10,382 nt of DNA from Baffinella frigidus (GCA_026770585.1 MU646473.1:516183-526564); one strand, 5' to 3'; shown: positions 3,957 through 8,670, numbered from the stretch's first letter. The notes: generated from the sequence alone by a model not told the origin. Program-made: numbers and translations.

Positions 3957-6353
3957 CACACACACAAAAAAACACTCTCACACACGAAAATAAGTGGCCC
4001 GCTCACACAAAACAAACGCACATACACAAACACAAACAAAACTATTGAACGAATCCCAAAAAAAAAAAGACGTAAAAAAAATGACGCATACAAAAACAAA
4101 AACACACACAAAAACAAACACAAACACAAACACAAACACAAACAAAAACAAAAACACAAACACAAACACAAGAACGAAACGTACCACGCACGACGCGATG
4201 AACCACCCGACCTTGTGCGGGTCCAGCAGCTCCAACCCCCAAACCCTAACCCTGAACCCCCGCAGCTACACGGATCTAGGCACGGTTCGTAGGCAAACCC
4301 TGAAACCCAACCCGAACCCCCAAACCCGAAACCCGAAACCCGAAACCTCAACCCCCAACCCCCAACCCCAAACCCTAACCCTGAATCCCCGACAGCTACA
4401 CGGAGCTGCCGGATCGAGCTGCCGGACGTACCACGCACGTCGCGATGAACCACCCGACCTTGTGCGGGTCCGGCAGCTCCGTGTAGCTGGGTGTTGGGTG
4501 TTGGGTGTTGGGTGTTTGGGGTTTGGGGTTTGGGGTTTGGGGTTTGGGGTTTGGGGTTTGAGGTTTGTGGTTTCGGGTTTCGGGTTTGGGGGTTCGGGTT
4601 GGGGTTTAGGGTTTGTCTACAAACTATGCCTAGCTCCGTGTAGCTGTCGGGGGTTCCGGGTTGGGGTTTGGGGTTGGGGTTTGGGGGTTGGGGGTTGTGG
4701 TTTGGGGTTTGGGGGTTGGGGGTTGGGGTGTAGGGTTCGTCTACGAACTATGCCTAGCTCCGTGTAGCTGTCAGGGGTTCCGGGTTCGGGTTTCGGGTTT
4801 GGGTTTGGGGTTTGGGGTTTGGGGTTTGAGGTTTGGGGGTTGGGGGTTGGGGGTTCAGGGTTTGCCTACGAACCGTGCCTAGATCTGTGTAGCTGTCGGG
4901 GGTTCAGGGTTCGGGTTTGGGGTTTGGGTTTGGGGGTTGGGGTTTCGGGTTTGGGGTTTGGGGTTTGGGGTTTGGGGGTTGGGGTGAAGGGTTCGTCTTA
5001 TGAGCTATGCCTAGATCCGTGTAGCTACACGGACCTAGAACCCCGGGTTCAGGGTTATGGTTGGGGTGCACGGTGTGGCAGCTCATATAGCTGTCGGGGC
5101 TTGGGGTTGGAGTTTGGGGTTTAGGGTTGGGCAGCTCTGTGTAGCTGTCGGGGGTTCCGGGATAGGGGTTTGGGGTTTGGGGTTCAGCGTTTGCCTAGGA
5201 GCTATTCCTAGGAGCGGGCTATGCCTCAACCCTTCTGCACCAGCCCTCCGGCCACCAGCCCTCGGAGTGGGAGCAAATCGCCTTTTCCCATTCCCGTAAT
5301 TTGCACTGCAGCTCGCCGGGTTCCGGCGAAATGTGGTACAAAACAGGGGGTCTCGAAAAAGGCGATTTGCTCCCACTGTCTGGTGGACAGGTCAGACTTT
5401 CTCGGATCGTTTTTGGGCTGGGCCGAATTGCAGAGGGAGGTGCACCGGACCAACTGTCCGGTTGAGGAAACGGTCCCGTCCGGTTTATAAACCGGTCGCG
5501 TCCGGTTTTACCTCCTGGTACGAATCGGCGCAGCGCAAAGTTGACACGACGGGGAAAGTGGACTTTGTGGGGGGCTGGGTGGAGGGCAGGACCACCAGTC
5601 CTCACAGCGGGAGCACATCGCCCGTTTGAATCTCCCTGGTTTGTACTGGAGTGGGTCGGAATCCGACGACCTCCAGTACAAATCAAGGGCATTGCAAACG
5701 GCGATTTGGCCCGCTTTGAGGGCTGGTGGTGATAGGCCCCACCAGGACGCCGAAAGAGGACTTACCGACTTGGTTTCCGTCGCCCGATTTGTACCAGGAG
5801 ACGCCCGATCAGGGCACATTCTCCATACAAATCGACGTTTGGAAACGCACTCGGTAAGTCCACTTCGGAGGGCTTGGTGGGCGGTCTTACCTGTCGTAAA
5901 CATACCAGAGGACGAGCGGGCAGCCTGCGAGGACGACGCCCGCGAGGACCACCAGGACGTTGAAGATGATGTCCGAGGGGCGGAGGCGCGGCGCCGATTC
6001 CCTGCAGGGGAGCTGTGAGATGCGGGGCGCGTGGCCGGGGAGAGGAGCAAAGGGGCACAGGTCCTGGTTCCACAACCCTGGACGGGTTGATGGGCGGAGA
6101 CTGCTGGCGGCTGGTTAACGGAGGGGAATGATGAGCAGCGAGTGAGTGGGTGCGTGGGGCATAGCGTGGGGCTGCGGCGCGACCTGCTGGTGTCCAGCGG
6201 ACCGGGGGCACTGCCGATGTCGCCCACCCCTGGCGCTCGTCTCGCTGCTGGCGAGCTATTGCCGCGAAACCCCTCGCGGCTAGGAGGGTTGGTGGCGGCC
6301 GCGCCCTGCGGCAGATCGAAAGTGATGTCGCCCGCGTTGGGCTCGCGGAACAT
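1901..6353 (-). CDS. TMEM184: TMEM184 / organic solute transporter alpha-like protein, N-terminal half, six chained exons
   Basis: Proposed join, minus strand: 6353-6184, 6001-5891, 4486-4432, 3727-3653, 2968-2858, 1971-1901. Junction phases are 2, 2, 0, 0, 0, and all introns are GT-AG. The family (Pfam Solute_trans_a/DUF300) comprises multi-pass membrane proteins; members include Ost-alpha, a solute transporter subunit, and TMEM184A-C of poorly defined function. The run from MHL in exon 4 to SWLALR in exon 5 matches TMEM184 proteins (recalled motifs MHL..., RILWMVPIYSLDSW, CRECYEAYVIYNF) without gaps. Known members are about 400-500 residues; only about 200 are seen, so later exons lie outside the window, are unrecognised or are lost. 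Introns of 0.68-1.4 kb hold repeats and decayed exon copies. Whether it is expressed or a dying gene cannot be settled from sequence. Confidence 0.8.
2101..2135 (-). pseudogene. Exon 6 copy with in-frame stop
   Basis: The acceptor (CTCTCAG) and the first residues VAREC match exon 6, then TAC is TAA, giving a stop where the conserved Tyr of CYEA should be. The frame continues as EAFVIY and is then cut off and replaced by the TTGCTTTACAG repeat. It is a non-functional partial duplicate. Confidence 0.8.
2243..2263 (-). pseudogene. Short exon 6 copy (seven codons)
   Basis: Acceptor GTCTCAG is followed by VAPECYE (Arg changed to Pro), then the sequence switches to the repeat word ATCAGTTGC. Only the acceptor and 21 bases of the exon are kept. 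The upstream intron part (CCTGTTCGTCTCAG) is conserved with the other copies. Confidence 0.75.
2370..2420 (-). pseudogene. Exon 6 copy ending in a stop
   Basis: Reads VARECYEAFVIYHFFSR and then TAG on the minus strand. Compared with the best copy it has Asn to His in YNFF, and it diverges after TTCTCG. The acceptor is CTGAG instead of CTCAG. A GTGCTT directly after the TAG could look like a donor, but using it would keep the stop. It is first of the four copies in transcription order. Confidence 0.8.
2444..2543. mobile_element. MITE with TCCCTTAAGTGRC inverted ends and TA target duplication, copy 1
   Basis: Terminal inverted repeats TCCCTTAAGTGACC and GCCACTTAAGGGA are flanked by TA on both sides (2442-2443 and 2544-2545). 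The size is 100 bases with no coding capacity. TA duplication and a short length are typical of Tc1/mariner-derived (Stowaway-like) MITEs. It sits inside a GTTACTGTAAAGCAAC repeat unit: uninterrupted neighbours of that unit show the empty site. The centre holds CCCTACGGTAGGG. Confidence 0.88.
2620..2828 (-). pseudogene. Exon 5 copy split by a MITE
   Basis: This second copy of exon 5 keeps the frame AVDSWLALRFSWRPG through SLYFQ and a donor (CAG/GTCAG at 2620). It is interrupted by a 101-base MITE at 2695-2795. The part upstream of the MITE (2798-2828) matches the start of exon 5 but has a two-base deletion and a TAG in place of the Trp codon of LWM. Against the intact copy (2858-2968), four single-base differences in this part are silent and one codon differs at all three bases (AGA Arg versus TCC Ser). 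Three of the four silent ones are at CpG, so methylation-driven decay could also explain them. Confidence 0.85.
2695..2795. mobile_element. MITE with TCCCTTAAGTGGC inverted ends and TA target duplication, copy 2
   Basis: Same family as 2444-2543: inverted ends TCCCTTAAGTGGCC and GGCCACTTAAGGGA, flanked by TA at 2693-2694 and 2796-2797, centre CCCTACCGTAGGG. The intact exon 5 copy shows the matching empty site, with ...GACTGCG TA GATTGGCACC around 2931 instead of ...GACTGCG TA [element] TA TCGACACC. Insertion therefore followed the exon duplication. Confidence 0.92.
2858..2968 (-). CDS. TMEM184: TMEM184-like exon 5 (intact copy)
   Basis: A 111-base exon of 37 codons, phase 0 at both ends. It reads VRVLWMVPIYAVDSWLAL and, later, GVSLYFQ. 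The block VPIYAxDSWLAL is the family hallmark between helices 1 and 2. Acceptor CTACACCAG lies before 2968; the donor after 2858 is CAG/GTTCTA, a weak but legal GT. Joined to exon 4 (...HQPLIQ) and exon 6 (VARECYEA...) it gives a continuous family match. The segment SWSPGLRG is longer than in TMEM184C, a loop difference. Two further copies flank it: one MITE-split downstream, one fragment upstream. Confidence 0.92.
3089..3138 (-). pseudogene. Fragment of exon 5 and its acceptor
   Basis: On the minus strand it reads HQ, then VPVV, a TGA stop where Arg is expected, then VLWMVP. The match to 2935-2985 covers the acceptor CACCAG and the first dozen codons. After that the sequence becomes a pyrimidine-rich TTCTTTCTTCTTC tract. 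It is a third, truncated copy, lying upstream of the intact exon in transcription order. Confidence 0.75.
3153..3240 (+). repeat. Telomere-like block, G-rich on plus
   Basis: Degenerate TTTAGGG words (GTCTAGGGTTTAGGGG, GGGTTTGGGG, GGGGTTTAGGG). It lies inside intron 4 of the minus-strand gene, between the exon 5 fragment and the decayed exon 4 copy. On the sense strand of that gene it reads CCCTAAA-type. Confidence 0.85.
3243..3320 (-). pseudogene. Exon 4 copy lacking both splice sites
   Basis: Open frame on the minus strand: TVTLPISIWDIVMHLRNMHQ then PLIH. It matches exon 4 (3653-3727) across its length. The last codon CAG is CAT and the donor GTG is replaced by CTC; the acceptor AG is also lost. 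Between the copies five codons differ only silently (Val, Leu, Pro, Leu, Asn), one is Gln/Arg, and the first two codons differ (VA against TT). The frame has thus been kept although splicing signals are gone, which suggests it was functional after the duplication. Confidence 0.85.
3375..3628. repeat. ACAAAC-type microsatellite
   Basis: Long imperfect (ACAAAC)n with ACACAC and AGAGAC interruptions on the plus strand. In the sense orientation of the minus-strand gene it is TG/T-rich, and it begins about 25 bases after the exon 4 donor. All long open frames over it (Cys/Val/Phe/Leu repeats) are artefacts of the simple sequence. Confidence 0.95.
3653..3727 (-). CDS. TMEM184: TMEM184-like exon 4 (intact copy)
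   Basis: 75 bases, 25 codons, phase 0 at both ends. It reads VAVTLPISIWDIVMHLQN and then MHQPLIQ. This is the end of the conserved helix and the loop before VRVLWMVPIY. The pattern PIS(I/L)W-I--HL----QP-(L/I)Q matches TMEM184C (recalled IPISLWVILQHL). The acceptor is a C-rich, telomere-like tract ending CAACCCCAG before 3727; the donor after 3653 is CAG/GTGCTT. It is the first of two copies in transcription order and the only one with both splice sites. Confidence 0.92.
3731..3806 (+). repeat. Telomere-like block directly upstream of exon 4
   Basis: Words GGGTTGAGGG, GTTTAGGGTTTGGGG and TTTAGGGTTC. On the sense strand of the minus gene it reads CCCTAAACCCC..., which supplies both CTAAA/CTAAC words resembling branch points and the pyrimidine-rich run ending in the CAG acceptor of exon 4. 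Confidence 0.8.
3900..4180. repeat. GA and ACAAAC microsatellites
   Basis: A (GA)n run at about 3919-3952 is followed by imperfect CACAAA/ACAAAC repeats up to 4180, just beside the decayed exon 3 copy. Open frames across it on either strand are simple-sequence artefacts. Confidence 0.95.
4185..4232 (-). pseudogene. Exon 3 copy with lost 5' part
   Basis: Minus strand, reads ELLDPHKVGWFIASCV and ends at an excellent donor (G/GTACGT). It differs from exon 3 by Pro to Leu and Thr to Ser. The beginning of the exon (CTACACG) and the CAG acceptor are replaced by a telomere-like sequence that is G-rich on the sense strand. The only nearby AG (GTTGGAG) would put the exon out of frame with exon 2. It therefore looks unusable as a replacement for exon 3. 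Confidence 0.82.
4233..4391 (-). repeat. Telomere-like block, C-rich on plus (left arm of a large inverted repeat)
   Basis: CCCTAAC, CCCGAAA, CCCCCAA words with one copy of the minisatellite unit in reverse orientation (AGCTACACGGATCTAGGCAC near 4263). Together with the G-rich block from 4487 rightward it forms a large imperfect inverted repeat centred on exon 3. Confidence 0.85.
4394..4488. repeat. Perfect 20-base inverted repeat enclosing exon 3
   Basis: AGCTACACGGAGCTGCCGGA at 4394-4413 is the exact reverse complement of 4469-4488. Exon 3 occupies the loop side and part of the right arm. The arms contain the exon 3 acceptor and first codons, so a copy of the intron-exon junction lies inverted 40-odd bases beyond the exon's donor. 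Confidence 0.88.
4432..4486 (-). CDS. TMEM184: TMEM184-like exon 3 (intact copy)
   Basis: 55 bases: one base completing the codon split with exon 2, then 18 codons reading YTELPDPHKVGWFIATCV. The WFIA motif begins the first conserved helix of TMEM184C-type proteins (recalled KAWFIAGIF). Acceptor CACCCAG lies before 4486; the donor GTACGT after 4432 is a strong consensus. Phase 2 entry fits exon 2 and phase 0 exit fits exon 4. The short distance from the helix of exon 2 to WFIA agrees with TMEM184C to within a few residues. Confidence 0.82.
4487..5215 (+). repeat. Telomere-like minisatellite, unit about 125 bases
   Basis: TTTGGGG/GGGTTTAGGG sequence is organised by a non-telomeric core, CTACGAACTATGCCTAGCTC followed by CGTGTAGCTGTC, starting at about 4615, 4739, 4864 and 4995 (spacing 124, 125, 131), with further partial units near 5130 and 5190. 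Read on the minus strand each core starts with CAG/CTACACGGAGCT, the acceptor and first bases of exon 3, but then departs from the exon. It fills most of intron 2. Confidence 0.88.
5252..5386. mobile_element. Foldback element, CCACCAGCC family, member 1
   Basis: Ends CCACCAGCCCTCGG and CTGGTGG. Inside, AGTGGGAGCAAATCGCCTTT at 5266 pairs exactly with its reverse complement ending at 5377. The core includes GTGGTACAAAAC. Size is 135 bases with no coding capacity. Target duplications were not found. It lies in intron 2 of the TMEM184-like gene. Confidence 0.82.
5395..5580. repeat. Degenerate foldback with a perfect 16-base palindrome near its centre
   Basis: Blocks at 5395-5460 pair imperfectly with 5500-5575 (ACCTCC, AATTCGGC/AATCGGC, GAAAGTC/GAAAGTGGAC). 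CCGGTTTATAAACCGG at 5480-5495 is a perfect palindrome. It may be an older member of the neighbouring foldback family; the ends are not clear. Confidence 0.5.
5592..5729. mobile_element. Foldback element, CCACCAGCC family, member 2
   Basis: Left end CCACCAGTCCTCACAGCGGG; the right end in reverse complement is CCACCAGCCCTCAAAGCGGG. The arms continue pairing through TTTGTACTGGAG to the centre near 5660. Size is 138 bases, with no transposase and no clear target duplication. Confidence 0.87.
5739..5880. mobile_element. Foldback element, CCACCAGCC family, member 3
   Basis: Ends CCACCAGGACGCCGAAAGAG and, reverse complemented, CCACCAAGCCCTCCGAAGTG. The arms go on through GGACTTACCGA and GATTTGTACCAGGAG/CTCCATACAAATC. 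Size is 142 bases. Its right end lies only five bases beyond the exon 2 donor consensus (intron positions 6 onward), so it fills the very start of intron 2. Confidence 0.83.
5891..6001 (-). CDS. TMEM184: TMEM184-like exon 2 (hydrophobic helix)
   Basis: 111 bases between a pyrimidine-rich acceptor (CAGCTCCCCTGCAG before 6001) and a perfect donor CAG/GTAAG after 5891. The coding frame, chosen by high GC3 and phase, reads ESAPRLRPSD, then IIFNVLVVLAGVVLAG, then CPLVLWYVYD. The hydrophobic run is long enough for a membrane helix. TMEM184C has a helix in the same place ending PLCVW shortly before WFIA, which resembles PLVLW here. The alternative phase-0 frame has low GC3 and is proline/arginine-rich, so I treat it as a shadow. 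Confidence 0.78.
6184..6353 (-). CDS. TMEM184: TMEM184-like exon 1 (candidate start)
   Basis: The ATG at 6353 (GCAGCC before it, purine at -3) opens a 56-codon frame starting MFREPNAGDITFDLPQGAAA and ending GPLDTS plus two bases. The donor after 6184 is CAG/GTCGCG, weaker than GTAAG. The phase-2 join to exon 2 gives ...LDTS-R-ESAPRL in frame. The segment is polar and would be the cytoplasmic or lumenal N-terminus; such tails are variable in the family, so there is no homology support. The start could lie elsewhere. Confidence 0.55.
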
Positions 6354-6444
6354 GGCTGCAGCAGCCTCGCGCTCTCCCCCCCCCCGAGATTTTTTCCGCC
6401 CTCGAGGGCGGGCCCGTCAGATTTCTTTTTTCGACGGCTCTTCG
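6354..6444. promoter_or_regulatory. Short divergent intergenic region between two candidate starts
   Basis: Only 91 bases separate the minus-strand ATG (6353) from the plus-strand ATG (6445). The region holds a C-run of about 11, a T-run, and the perfect palindrome CCGCCCTCGAGGGCGG (6396-6411). If both starts are right, transcription would begin inside or across the opposite gene's leader, or the two share a compact bidirectional promoter. No TATA box was seen. Confidence 0.35.
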
Positions 6445-7309
6445 ATGGTCGGGAAGATGGGGCGGGGGGTGGCAGCCGTTGCTCTGCTCTGCTCCGCGGT
6501 GCGCTGAGCCCTACTCCCTCCCATCCAGCCCCCCCCCGCGCTTGCCCTCAGCGGACTCGCCGTGATGGCGTGTGAAGTTGGTTCTGGACAGCATTTGGGC
6601 TGGGGCCCGCCCGGTGACCGGAGGCTGGGGGCAGCCCTAACCGGAGAGGGTGCTTTCGAAGCCTGGGTCCCTAAAAAATCCACTCATATGCTCCACCCGC
6701 CCCCCCCGCCATTCCAGTGACCGACCCCTGCGTCTTCGCTGATGTCCTGCGGCGGTCGCAGGTTGCGGTGCTGCTCCTGACGGGAGGGCCCCAGCGCTCG
6801 GAGCTGATGGATGGGTTTGATCCAATGGAGGGCTCGTTCGCGGACGCGCCGACTCCTGGCGCACCGATCGCCGCCGACGAGGACGTCCTTCCCCGCAAGC
6901 ACGCGTTCCCGGACAGCGTATGCATCCCCGCCCCGCGCAGAGCAGCCTCGGGAGCCCACCGCCTTTAATGCCACAAGCTTACGCCAGCGGACCCCTTAGC
7001 CTACGGTAGGAACCCCCCTCCTCCTACGACGTTTAAAACAAAACGGCATTTAAAAGTCGTGGGAGGGGGGCTCCTACCGTAGGCAATCCTTAGGCTCTAA
7101 GTACCTCGCTGGCGTTAGCTTTTCAGATGACCTTGGACGGAGTATCCCTTCTCTGAATTCCCTCAGCGCGGGTGGACAGCACCCAGCTTATCCCCCCCCC
7201 CTCCGCGCGCAGGACGAGGCGAAGGGGCAGCGGGACCAGGCGCGCAAAGACGGCAAGATGCGGCAACGCCTCGCGGACCAGGCCGGGGGCGTCGACACGG
7301 GCCGCGCAG
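6445..7309 (+). CDS. Unrecognised secreted-like protein, exons 1-3
   Basis: Proposed join 6445-6498, 6795-6917 (or from 6762), 7213-7309, continuing to 8445-8505 and 10215 onward. Exon 1 reads MGRGVAAVALLCSA after a short MVGK, a basic then hydrophobic run like a signal peptide. Exon 2 is acidic and proline-containing (MDGFDPMEGSFADAP, then AADEDVLPRKHAFPDS). Exon 3 is highly charged (DEAKGQRDQARKDGKM, then RQRLADQAGG), possibly helical. Splice sites: GCG/GTGCGC, CCCCAG/C or CGCAG/G, AGC/GTATGC, GCGCAG/G, GCAG/GTTCAT. All junction phases agree, and codons are GC3-rich as in the TMEM184-like exons. I do not recognise the family. Exon 1 is the least certain part. Confidence 0.5.
6795..6917 (+). 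CDS. Exon 2 of the plus-strand gene
   Basis: 41 codons in phase 0, starting RSELMDGFDP and ending RKHAFPDS, before donor GTATGC. Two acceptors fit the same frame: CCCCAG before 6795, or GTCGCAG before 6762, which would add VAVLLLTGGPQ. An acceptor at 6718 (TTCCAG) would start with an in-phase TGA and is rejected. Acidic composition and high GC3 support coding; no domain is recognised. Confidence 0.55.
6975..7121. mobile_element. Foldback element with AAGCTWACGCCAGCG ends
   Basis: Terminal inverted repeats of 15 bases with one mismatch (AAGCTTACGCCAGCG at 6975, CGCTGGCGTTAGCTT ending 7121). Inner arms carry CCTACGGTAGGA then CCCCCCTCC, and the complement. The central spacer is AT-rich. Size is 147 bases, with no obvious target duplication. 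It lies in the intron between exons 2 and 3 of the plus-strand gene. Confidence 0.85.
7213..7309 (+). CDS. Exon 3 of the plus-strand gene
   Basis: 97 bases after a pyrimidine-rich acceptor (CCCCCCCTCCGCGCGCAG). It reads DEAKGQRDQARKDGKM, RQRLADQAGG and VDTGRA, with one base left over. The peptide is charged and Gln-rich, suggesting a short helix. The donor GCAG/GTTCAT is weak, and a foldback repeat begins at the next bases. The leftover base joins in phase with exon 4 at 8445. Confidence 0.6.
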
Positions 7310-7313
7310 GTTC

Positions 7314-7579
7314 ATACCACCCTGGATGGAACATTATGGTATTTTCAGCATTCTTAAGTCAACTCCCCTTGGAGATGGCGCCACAATGTGGCGCCCCCGT
7401 GATGAATGGATCTGGTACAAAAAGGTCTAATATGTATTTTAGTGGTATACCACCCTGGATGGAACATTATGGTATTTTGAGCATTCTTAAGTCAACTCCA
7501 CTTGGAGATGGCGCCACAATGTGGCGCCCCCGTGATGAATGGATCTGGTACAAAAAGGTCTAATATGTATTTTAGTGGT
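7314..7579. mobile_element. Tandem pair of 133-base elements with ATACCAC/GTGGTAT ends
   Basis: Units 7314-7446 and 7447-7579 differ at only two positions (C/G near 7346 and C/A near 7370 in unit 1 terms). Each starts ATACCACCCTGGATGG and ends ATTTTAGTGGT, so the junction and outer ends form inverted ATACCAC/GTGGTAT. Each holds a perfect hairpin GGCGCCAC/GTGGCGCC and the words AAGTCAACTCC and TGGTACAAA. The duplication must be recent. Confidence 0.88.
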
Positions 7580-7652
7580 ATAAATCATGTCAACTTTTGC
7601 GATAAAGGGTTATTCGGGATTGCCCGCAAGTCCCCTCCAGGGTGAAGTACCT

Positions 7653-7820
7653 GGATCTGGTTTTAGATTCGTCAAGTGGCTCGTTCTGGTACAAATGATA
7701 CAACTAATGGGACTATAAGTGACTTGTAGCCCCGTTAGTTTTATTATTTGTACCTTGGAGTCCCGTTAGTTTTATCATTTGTACCAGAACGAGCCACTTT
7801 ACGAATCTAAAACCAGATCC
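7653..7820. mobile_element. Foldback element with 62-base arms
   Basis: Arm 7653-7714 (GGATCTGGTTTTAGATTCGT onward) is the reverse complement of 7759-7820 with three mismatches. The 44-base loop holds a third copy of the CCCCGTTAGTTTTAT/TTTGTACC part. A half copy sits at 1563-1651. No coding capacity. Confidence 0.88.
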
Positions 7821-7854
7821 AATCACTATTAAAGTGCGAACCAGCCCCCGGTTT

Positions 7855-7994
7855 CCACTAGCCCTTGAAGGTGGCTCAAATAGTGCTCTGGGGCATTTTC
7901 GATTCACCTTGGATCGGAGTCGGATCCGACTCCGATCCAAGGTGGATCGAGGACCTTCCGGGGCACTATTTGAGCCACTTGGGATGGCTGGTGG
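7855..7994. mobile_element. Foldback element, CCACCAGCC family, member 4, with 40-base perfect palindrome
   Basis: Ends CCACTAGCCCTTGAAG and, reverse complemented, CCACCAGCCATCCCAAG. The outer arms share GTGGCTCAAATAGTGC. The centre 7905-7944 is a perfect spacerless palindrome (arm CACCTTGGATCGGAGTCGGA). Size is 140 bases. It is the only member here on the plus-gene side of the divergent start region. Confidence 0.85.
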
Positions 7995-8444
7995 CTGTAC
8001 GAGGAACGCCCGGAAGCGGGCGACTCCAGAACCAGCTGGTTCCGGAGAAACCGGTTTCTAGCTCCGACTCACTCGGGTTGGCGGACTATTCTCAAGTTGA
8101 CGTCCTGGGTTTCTGGTTGAGATCCGTGAGCGATACACCCTCGACCCTGCACACCCTACGCCCTCACATCATGGGGCGCGCAGGTGCGAACACGCCCCCG
8201 ATTTGTGCCTCTGCCTCGGTCCATGTGGGCTCACCACCACGCAAGATTGTAACACTGACCTGGGAAAACAAGTCAGTTTACACGGAGTTTTTACCAACTT
8301 CCCGAAATTTCGATTTTTCTCTGGGGAGAACGTTGACTTATGAACTTTTGAAAATAGCCAGATCTGGCTATTTTTACTACACGGCACTCTGCCCTCCGCT
8401 CTTGCGTGGCAGCCAAACCCTGAACCCCAAACCGCAAACATCAG
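7995..8444. other. Intronic stretch with palindromes, no exon recognised
   Basis: Contains perfect palindromes GAACCAGCTGGTTC (8029-8042), AGAAACCGGTTTCT (8046-8059) and a 24-base one at 8351-8374 (arm AAAATAGCCAGA). Positions 8068-8109 match 679-720. A long plus-strand open frame spans 7865-8557, but only its end (exon 4 of the plus gene) looks coding. A telomere-like C-rich word set (AAACCCTGAACCCCAAACC) precedes 8444. Confidence 0.55.
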
Positions 8445-8505
8445 GGCGGGCGCTGGCGGATGACTATGACGGGATGAACGCCTTCGATGACCGCGTCTAT
8501 TCCAA
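8445..8505 (+). CDS. Exon 4 of the plus-strand gene (copy 1)
   Basis: 61 bases after acceptor AACATCAG: two bases completing a codon, then RALADDYDGMNAFDDRVYS, then AA. The donor is GTCCTG. Entry phase fits exon 3 (one base left over) and exit phase fits exon 5 (starting with one base before TAC TAC TAC). The peptide is Asp/Tyr-rich and unrecognised. Three further copies (8628, 9036, 9598) share the core DG(M/L)xxFDD or DRVY, and the intron after this copy is shared with the one after 9653. Confidence 0.65.
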
Positions 8506-8512
8506 GTCCTGC

Positions 8513-8600
8513 CCCCCCCAGGGTTTAGAGGGTTTGAGGGTCAAGCCCACACCCTAAACCTTAAACGCTAAACCCTAAAACCTGAACCCTAATGCCTAAA
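8513..8600. repeat. Telomere-like repeat shared with 9660-9780
   Basis: CAGGGTTTAGAGGGTYTGAG followed by GGTCAAGCCC and then CCCTAAACC words occurs here and again from 9666. The duplicated unit thus includes exon 4 and the start of its downstream intron. Confidence 0.8.
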
Positions 8601-8627
8601 ATGCCGGGATGGACGCTTCCTAATGCC

Positions 8628-8662
8628 GGGATGAACGCCTTCGATGACCGCGTCTATGCCAA
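8628..8662 (+). pseudogene. Exon 4 copy 2, acceptor missing
   Basis: Reads GMNAFDDRVYA and keeps the donor-side sequence CCAA/GTCCTG. The 5' half and acceptor are replaced by a short duplicated piece (ATGCCGGGATGGACGC and again ATGCCGGGATGAACGC). One residue differs from copy 1 (Ser to Ala). Confidence 0.75.
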
Positions 8663-8670
8663 GTCCTGCC

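Noticed and set aside
3169-4453. Long minus-strand frames of Cys/Val/Phe/Leu repeats and the plus-strand Lys/Thr/Asn frame at 3994-4767
   Set aside because: Simple-sequence translation of ACAAAC and GA microsatellites. The only real coding bits inside are the short exon 3 and exon 4 copies, which are annotated separately.
4615-5010. Peptide SYTELGIVRR / SYTDLGTVRR read on the minus strand of the minisatellite as a real exon
   Set aside because: The first residues coincide with exon 3, but the rest has no family match, the units lack a convincing donor, and the frame is not kept in every unit (4995).
4661-5299. Open frames rich in Gly, Val, Trp, Leu and Phe over the G-rich arrays, and similar minus-strand frames at 9884-10272
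   Set aside because: They are direct translations of GGGTTTGGGG-type repeats. All three frames of the repeat lack stops by composition, and no splice or start context supports them.
5508-6353. 281-codon minus-strand open frame read as one exon
   Set aside because: The first 56 codons look coding, but the middle falls on a good intron (acceptor before 6001), the helix-encoding frame of exon 2 is a different one, and the 3' part runs through foldback elements.
6396-6430. GC-rich hairpin followed by T-run, like a rho-independent terminator
   Set aside because: The context is eukaryotic and lies between two candidate starts. A bacterial-type terminator has no role there.
7865-8557. 230-codon plus-strand frame
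   Set aside because: It starts inside a palindromic element and crosses other repeats. Only the last part (from 8445) matches a repeated exon.
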